Shown here: piece by piece, positions 26,499-29,844 of the stretch
Numbering within the stretch: the first letter of the stretch is position 1
How the letters are laid out: each line of letters begins with the position of its first letter
Assembly (NCBI GenBank): GCA_023418705.1
Contig: JAEZYZ010000079.1
Location: forward strand, 1 to 29,844
Direction of reading: 5' to 3'
DNA from: Pseudomonadota bacterium
GTDB lineage: Bacteria > Myxococcota_A > Polyangia > Polyangiales > Polyangiaceae
Length of the DNA: 29,844 nucleotides
Position numbers and translations under genes: made by a program
The notes under the pieces: model-generated
Told to the model about the DNA's origin: nothing
What the model saw: the letters and a program-made list of their open reading frames with translations, nothing else
Database searches by the model: none

Positions 26499-27742
26499 CG
26501 GGCCTCCAGCTGCGCGGCAGCGCGATGGACGAGGTACGGCTCGGCGTCGCTCCGCTTGAGCTCGAGCCCGAGCCCGGGGCGCCCCGGGTCCGGGTGCAAG
26601 CGGCCACCGATCGGGCAGAGGACGCCGTCGAAGAACCGCTGCTCGATGCGCACGTGGTCGTGAAAGTATTCGAGGTGGCGCAGCCGTTCGACGGCGCAGA
26701 ACGCGTGCGCCGAGAGGGCGGGAGCGCAGTGCGCGGAGACGTCGATGTGGTGGGCCGAGCAGAGCGCCGAGACCTGGCGAAGCCCGGTGATGCCGCCGCA
26801 GCGGGTGACGTCGGGCTGCAGGCAGTCCACGGCCTCCGCTTGCAGCAGGTCGTTGAAATCCCGCAGCACCGACCCGTACTCCCCCGCGGTGATCTCGAGC
26901 CCCGCCGGGCCTCGTTCCCGGAGCCACCGCAGCCCAACCCGGTCATCGGACGACAACGCTTCCTCCAGCCAAACGACCTGCCAGTCTTCACGCAGCCGCC
27001 TGGCCCAGTAGAGCGCCTGCTTGCGGCTCAAGGCGCCGTTGGAGTCGGTGAGCAGCAGCGTCGCATCTCCGATGGCCGCTCGGCAGCGCGTCAAGCGTTC
27101 CGGATCGCGATCGGGGTCGCGCGAGATCTTGATCTTGATCCGGGGGATCCCCTGCTCGACCCACCCCGACACCTGGGAGACGAGCCGCTCGACCGGGTAG
27201 TTGCAGAAGCCACCCGAGGCATAGACGGCCGCGCTGTCGTGGAACGGGTCGAGCGCCTTGAAGAGCGGGAGTCCAAGCAGCTTCGCCTTGAGATCCCAGA
27301 GCGCCACGTCCACGGCCGACAGCGCCATGAAGCCCGCGCCGGGCTGCCCCACGTTGCGCAGCTGATCGACCATGCGACGCCAGATCGACGCGACGCAGAG
27401 CGGATCGGAGCCCAGCACCGCGGGCTCGAGCGTCGACTCGATGAGGCTCGCCACCGACGCATCGGCATAGGTGTAGCCGAGACCCGCGACGCCGCCCGCT
27501 CGCACCTCGACCAGGACCATGGTCGTCGAAGCCCACTCCAACGTGCCGTCCGACTCTTTGCCATCGGGACCGTCCGTCGGCACACGGTACGCGCTGACGG
27601 CGAGGCGATCGACGCGGAGGTCCGACGCCTGCTCGAAGGAGAAGCGCCTATCGCGCTCGGAGGTGTCGCTGCTGCTCGACAATGCAATCACGCCCGGAAA
27701 GCCGCCGACCCTCGGGCCCGCGGACCCATGAGCGTCGATCAT
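26495..27742 (-). CDS. Enolase-superfamily dehydratase/racemase (mandelate racemase subgroup)
   Basis: This protein has about 415 residues. The N-terminal capping domain begins around RVDRLAVSAYRVPTD (43-56). The (beta/alpha)8 barrel carries K203/K205 (KIKIS), metal ligands D233 (LLTDSNGAL), E260 (VVWLEEAL) and E288 (TAGEYG), and the D311 (CLQPDVTRCGG) and H338 (SAHCAP) dyad of the mandelate racemase subgroup. Such enzymes dehydrate acid sugars or racemise 2-hydroxyacids. It is translationally coupled to the FAD/Fe-S dehydrogenase, which fits a two-step acid-sugar or 2-hydroxyacid route. ATG 27742 has no ribosome site and the first ~40 residues look non-homologous, so a downstream start is possible. 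The substrate is unknown. Confidence 0.87.
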   Translation of the reverse strand: MIDAHGSAGPRVGGFPGVIALSSSSDTSERDRRFSFEQASDLRVDRLAVSAYRVPTDGPDGKESDGTLEWASTTMVLVEVRAGGVAGLGYTYADASVASLIESTLEPAVLGSDPLCVASIWRRMVDQLRNVGQPGAGFMALSAVDVALWDLKAKLLGLPLFKALDPFHDSAAVYASGGFCNYPVERLVSQVSGWVEQGIPRIKIKISRDPDRDPERLTRCRAAIGDATLLLTDSNGALSRKQALYWARRLREDWQVVWLEEALSSDDRVGLRWLRERGPAGLEITAGEYGSVLRDFNDLLQAEAVDCLQPDVTRCGGITGLRQVSALCSAHHIDVSAHCAPALSAHAFCAVERLRHLEYFHDHVRIEQRFFDGVLCPIGGRLHPDPGRPGLGLELKRSDAEPYLVHRAAAQLEAR

Positions 27743-27779
27743 TGCAGGAGGTCGTCACTCCACGGCCGCGGGTCAACGT

Positions 27780-27794
27780 GTGGCAAAGGGCCAC
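27780..27794 (-). terminator. Weak hairpin after the aromatic-rich lipoprotein gene
   Basis: GTGGC (27780-27784) pairs with GCCAC (27790-27794) around a 5-nt loop, just after the stop of the gene that ends at 27800. There is no T-run on the minus strand. Confidence 0.25.
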
Positions 27795-27799
27795 GGACG

Positions 27800-28495
27800 C
27801 TACTTGTCCGAGACGACGAACGGGATCGACAGCCTGACCGCCTCCCGCTCCCCGCGCGGGTCGACCAGGCGCACCGTGAACGCGACCTCCTGGTTTTCGT
27901 CGGTGATCTTCTCGAAGTACACGAAGCCCTCGACGCGCCCACCCGCCCTCAGCACCCCCTCGGGGAGCGCGCGGCGGAGCATCTCCGGGGTCGGCAACTC
28001 GACGGTGTTCCAGCGCCGGTAGTAGGTGCCGTAGTAGAACGGATCGTAAGCGAAGGGGCCGGTGAAGGGACTCATCCCGGGATAGACCGGCCCGTAGAAC
28101 GGCGCCGGCTCGAAGCCGTCGTAGCCGTAGTAGGGGCTGATAGGTGCGTAATCCCGCGCCACGGTCGGGACCTCGCCCTCGATCTCGAACGGCGGCAGCG
28201 CGTGATAGCGCGCGCCGTCGGCGGCAACCAGCAGCATGTCCTCGTAGCGGATCGCCACGGGCTCCGCGCCGTTGTTGTCGATGATCACGCGCACTGGCGT
28301 GACCGCCTGCCCGATCAACGCTTCGTCGCTCCAGGCCTCGGTCTGCGCGATGATCTCGACGCTCCCGGCCTGCGCCCGGGCAGCATCCTCCATCCCCGCG
28401 ACGCGGCTCGCCGTCTTGGCGGGCTCGAGCTTGTTCTCCGCCACACAGGCGCAGGCCAAGCCCGCGCCAAGGATGCAAGAAAGTCCGAGCTTCAT
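27800..28495 (-). CDS. Putative lipoprotein with aromatic-rich insert
   Basis: I do not recognise a family. The 231-residue protein begins with MKLGLSCILGAGLACAC, a short signal peptide with a lipobox-like Cys at about residue 15 or 17. A beta-rich domain follows (VEIIAQTEAWSDEALIGQAVTPVRVIIDN, EPVAIRYEDMLLVAADG), and the C-terminus (GRVEGFVYFEKITDENQEVAFTVRLVD) looks like the end of an immunoglobulin-like or DUF4352-type sandwich. Between them, residues 116-162 hold 17 Tyr/Phe/Trp among Pro and Gly, a low-complexity insert. ATG 28495 is chosen because GGAG lies 8 nt upstream; a longer frame to 28597 lacks a signal sequence. Cell-surface or envelope location is likely. Function is unknown. 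Confidence 0.75.
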   Translation of the reverse strand: MKLGLSCILGAGLACACVAENKLEPAKTASRVAGMEDAARAQAGSVEIIAQTEAWSDEALIGQAVTPVRVIIDNNGAEPVAIRYEDMLLVAADGARYHALPPFEIEGEVPTVARDYAPISPYYGYDGFEPAPFYGPVYPGMSPFTGPFAYDPFYYGTYYRRWNTVELPTPEMLRRALPEGVLRAGGRVEGFVYFEKITDENQEVAFTVRLVDPRGEREAVRLSIPFVVSDK

Positions 28496-28620
28496 CCTCA
28501 CTTCTCCTGCGGCTCGCCCCTGAGGCTCCGGACCCCAAGGGTTGCTCCGACCCCCCGCGAAAGACAGCAGGCGGCGTGCCAACCTCTCACGGGCCACGCC
28601 GATCTCGCGCCAGCAAATGC

Positions 28621-28634
28621 CCCGATGCTTCGGG
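28621..28634 (-). terminator. Short hairpin downstream of galE
   Basis: CCCGA (28621-28625) pairs with TCGGG (28630-28634) around TGCT. On the minus strand it lies about 60 nt after the galE stop and is followed by GCATTTG. It is a weak terminator candidate. Confidence 0.3.
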
Positions 28635-28691
28635 AGCTCCAGCCCCGGCAGCTAGGGTTGTCTCGTAGACGTGCGGTTCCCGCGCCGTCGC

Positions 28692-29693
28692 TCAGCGGGT
28701 CGCCGCCCGCGGATAGCCGTCCGGGTGATCGCGGAACCAGCGCCAGGCGCTGCCGATGATCTCCTCGATGTCACGCCGCCCCGCGCGCCACCCGAGCTCG
28801 CGTTCGATGCGGCTCGCGTCGGCGTAGAGCTCCGGTGGATCTCCCGCCCGGCGCGGGCCGCGCTCGATCTCGAACGGACGATCCACGACGGCCCGGGCGG
28901 CCTCCAGGATCTGTCGCACGCTGTAGCCCTGCCCGATGCCAAGGTTGTAGACCCGCGCATCCCCCGGCTCGAGCCGCTGCATGACCAAGAGGTGCGCGTC
29001 GACCAGGTCCTCGACGTGGATGTAGTCGCGCACGCAGGTGCCGTCAGGTGTGGGGTAGTCCTCGCCGAAGATGGTGACCGCGCGCCGCCGCCCGAGCGCG
29101 GCCTGCAAGATGACGGGGATCAAGTGCGTCTCCGGCTCATGATGCTCCCCGAGCGATCCATCCGCGGCGGCGCCCGCGACGTTGAAATAGCGCAGGGCGG
29201 CGAACGCGAAGGTCCGATCCGCCGCGCCCTGATCGATGAGCATCCGCTCGGAGAACAGCTTGGACCACCCGTAGGGGTTGATCGGCTGCTGCGGCATGGA
29301 CTCGACGATCGGCACCGACGGCGGCTCACCATAGGTCGCGCAGGTCGAGCTGAAGACGACGCGGTGCACGCCGGCTGCCTGCATCGCGCGCAGCAAGCTC
29401 AGCGTGCCCGCCGTGTTGTTCTGGTAGTAAAGGAGCGGCTGCTCCACTGACTCGCCCACGTAGGCCAGCGCGGCGAAGTGCAGCACGCAATCGATCCTTT
29501 CCTCTCGCAGCACCGAGGTGAGCTCGTCGGTCTGACGAACGTCGAGCTCATACAGCCGAACGTCCCGGGGCACGGCCGCCCGGTGCCCGCGGCTCAAGTT
29601 GTCGACGACCACCGGCGCATGCCCCCGCTCCCGCAGGGCTTTGACCGCGTGCGACCCGATGTAGCCGGCCCCGCCGGTGACCAAAACTCGCAT
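28692..29693 (-). CDS. galE: UDP-glucose 4-epimerase
   Basis: This 333-residue short-chain dehydrogenase/reductase interconverts UDP-glucose and UDP-galactose in the cytoplasm. The NAD site GGAGYIGSH (7-15) is at the N-terminus. DNLSRGH follows the second strand. The catalytic residues are S116 (FSSTCATYG), Y141 and K145 (PYGWSK). The C-terminal part contains GTCVRDYIHVEDLVDAH and YNLGIGQGYSVRQIL, both typical of GalE. ATG 29693 gives the usual N-terminus; an upstream in-frame ATG at 29744 would add 17 Arg/Pro-rich residues. It may supply sugars for surface polysaccharide. It is the first gene of the minus-strand run in the window. Confidence 0.95.
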   Translation of the reverse strand: MRVLVTGGAGYIGSHAVKALRERGHAPVVVDNLSRGHRAAVPRDVRLYELDVRQTDELTSVLREERIDCVLHFAALAYVGESVEQPLLYYQNNTAGTLSLLRAMQAAGVHRVVFSSTCATYGEPPSVPIVESMPQQPINPYGWSKLFSERMLIDQGAADRTFAFAALRYFNVAGAAADGSLGEHHEPETHLIPVILQAALGRRRAVTIFGEDYPTPDGTCVRDYIHVEDLVDAHLLVMQRLEPGDARVYNLGIGQGYSVRQILEAARAVVDRPFEIERGPRRAGDPPELYADASRIERELGWRAGRRDIEEIIGSAWRWFRDHPDGYPRAATR

Positions 29694-29781
29694 GGATCCA
29701 GGCTTAACATGACCCGAGGGTCTCCGGCGCGGGGTCTCGAGCACGTTCGGCGGGTTCTGGCCGAATTTTGGCCTCGAGGGG

Positions 29782-29844
29782 TCTCCTCCTCCTCCTCCCC
29801 CCCCCAGAACCCCGGCGCCCCCGCCCCGCGGCCCCCCCGCCCCG
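29782..29844. repeat. C-rich low-complexity tail
   Basis: CTCCTCCTCC followed by long C runs interrupted by G fills the last ~63 bases. No coding frame or motif is credible here. It looks like a hard-to-assemble tract at a contig end. Confidence 0.7.

Noticed and set aside
23319..26927. A longer start for the FAD/Fe-S dehydrogenase
   Set aside because: The extra 143 codons overlap the enolase-superfamily gene and look like shadow coding; GTG 26498 gives a coupled junction.

Overview
The window is about 29.8 kb of GC-rich DNA, dense with bacterial genes and with no RNA genes, CRISPR array or insertion sequence that I can see. Several features suggest a myxobacterium-like member of the Myxococcota (old Deltaproteobacteria): high GC, a eukaryote-type Ser/Thr kinase with an HRDLSPHN loop, a Glu-Pro-repeat surface lipoprotein ending in a DNRLRE module, a very Cys-rich exported protein, and alternative complex III (ACIII) fused to a caa3-type oxidase operon. 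The assignment is inferred from gene content only; no marker gene is present.

Left part (1-11.6 kb): mostly monocistronic accessory genes. In order: a class II-like sirtuin (+), a PAT/AmpG-like MFS transporter (-), a tail-anchored Ser/Thr kinase (+), a solitary amino-methyltransferase with DPFCGSGTT and DPPY motifs (-), a secreted Gln-rich protein with two peptidoglycan-binding repeats (+), an anchored HtrA-like protease without PDZ (-), a beta-helix/DNRLRE lipoprotein (+), a two-gene unit of a 31-cysteine exported protein and a putative outer-membrane barrel (+), and a pirin (-). Several of the convergent ends carry a clear hairpin.

Central part (11.6-23.1 kb, all minus strand): one tightly coupled 11-gene operon, actA-actB-actC-actD-actE-actF-small subunit-coxB-coxA-coxC-coxD. 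Neighbouring genes overlap by 4-23 nt, many with ATGA/GTGA junctions; the exception is coxB/coxA, separated by 4 nt. It encodes the complete quinol:cytochrome c oxidoreductase ACIII, with a pentaheme ActA, an iron-sulfur ActB, two NrfD-like quinol-site membrane subunits and a monoheme lipoprotein ActE. It also encodes an A2-type haem-copper oxidase whose subunit II carries its own haem c domain. Together these should pass electrons from quinol to O2.

Right part (23.3-29.7 kb, all minus strand): a large FAD plus Fe-S 2-hydroxyacid-type dehydrogenase coupled by a GTGA overlap to an enolase-superfamily acid-sugar dehydratase-like gene, a predicted lipoprotein with a striking aromatic-rich insert, and galE. 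I infer that the dehydratase/dehydrogenase pair may deliver electrons from (sugar) acids to the quinone pool used by the adjacent ACIII-caa3 system. The last ~65 bases are C-rich low-complexity sequence, probably a contig end.
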